Assembly (NCBI GenBank): GCA_025370845.1
Contig: JAMXFF010000002.1
Span: forward strand, 212,342-276,341
Reading direction: 5' to 3'
From: Laspinema palackyanum D2a
GTDB taxonomy: Bacteria > Cyanobacteriota > Cyanobacteriia > Cyanobacteriales > Laspinemataceae
DNA: 64,000 nucleotides
The position numbers and the translations under genes were made by a program. Below, in pieces: positions 63,813 to 64,000 of the stretch. The notes beneath the pieces are model-generated. The model was given only the letters and a program-made list of their open reading frames with translations. It was not told the DNA's origin and did no database searches. Positions within the stretch are counted from its first letter, which is position 1. The number at the start of each line of letters is the position of its first letter.

Positions 63813-64000
63813 GGTTCAAAATTTTGAAAGACTGGGTTGATTACGGTTCATAAAGAACCATGTAGAGAATCGTAAAGATTCCTCTACAAATTATAAGCAA
63901 GGATTCTAAAATCTTTCCAAAGAATTATTGCCGGATTTGAACGGCTTAGATCCGGGGGAGGGTCCGCGATCGGATCCGCCGGATAATTTGTTAGGGAATG
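63813..64000. other. upstream region of rpaA
   Basis: 188 bp up to the window edge, the promoter side of the minus-strand rpaA gene. It contains a CATGTAGAGAATCGTAAAG segment and A/T-rich stretches near 63880-63920; no motif could be assigned. Confidence 0.35.

Overview
The window is chromosomal DNA of a filamentous, probably gliding cyanobacterium of the Oscillatoria/Phormidium/Laspinema type. The evidence is frequent HIP1 octamers (GCGATCGC), a chlP geranylgeranyl reductase, the cyanobacterial response regulator rpaA, class III adenylate cyclases of the CyaC kind, and a set of genes resembling the hormogonium-polysaccharide (hps) cluster of filamentous species. I see no rRNA, tRNA, CRISPR array, insertion sequence or phage gene. 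The window is mostly surface-carbohydrate and surface-protein machinery between short housekeeping flanks.

Layout. 0-4.3 kb: a partial membrane protein that looks frameshifted, a CysQ-type phosphatase, a methyltransferase, a cation-efflux transporter and a small conserved protein. 4.4-9.7 kb: a tightly overlapping operon for a CDP-linked, probably C-methylated 6-deoxyhexose (cytidylyltransferase, 4,6-dehydratase, C-methyltransferase, 3,5-epimerase, reductase, CmcI-like methyltransferase). 10.2-31.3 kb: three large glycosyltransferases of the GT41 (O-GlcNAc transferase/SPINDLY/HMW1C) clan, two of them fused to several other transferase domains. They surround one RTX-type calcium-binding protein of 688 aa, two paralogous glycosyltransferases and a methyltransferase-glycosyltransferase fusion. 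31.8-37.7 kb: a type I secretion operon (parvulin isomerase, ABC exporter with degenerate cNMP and C39-like domains, HlyD adaptor with two 14-residue repeat arrays). 37.8-40.9 kb: a CHASE-histidine kinase-receiver-adenylate cyclase hybrid. 41.2-45.8 kb: rmlC, rmlD and rmlA (dTDP-rhamnose) and two glycosyltransferases. 46.0-53.3 kb: glmM and the hps-like polymerase and glycosyltransferases. 53.4-59.3 kb: a TPR protein, a peptide-type ABC permease with its binding protein, and a second adenylate cyclase. 60.2-63.8 kb: a small secreted protein, a YidD-like protein with a cysteine-rich tail, chlP and rpaA.

Working model (inference). The sugar operons supply CDP-deoxyhexose and dTDP-rhamnose. The GT41 fusions, having no signal peptides, would act in the cytoplasm and could glycosylate the RTX protein before the type I system exports it. 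That protein resembles oscillin, the calcium-binding surface glycoprotein of gliding Phormidium, in size, repeat type and lack of a signal peptide. With the hps-like genes and the adenylate cyclases, the region reads as a possible motility and surface-coat island.

Repeats. Intergenic DNA carries several dispersed families: palindromes around AGAAACC, a 116-bp near-perfect direct repeat, CCCCCATCTCC-type low-complexity tracts (one inside a coding region), and long perfect hairpins after genes.
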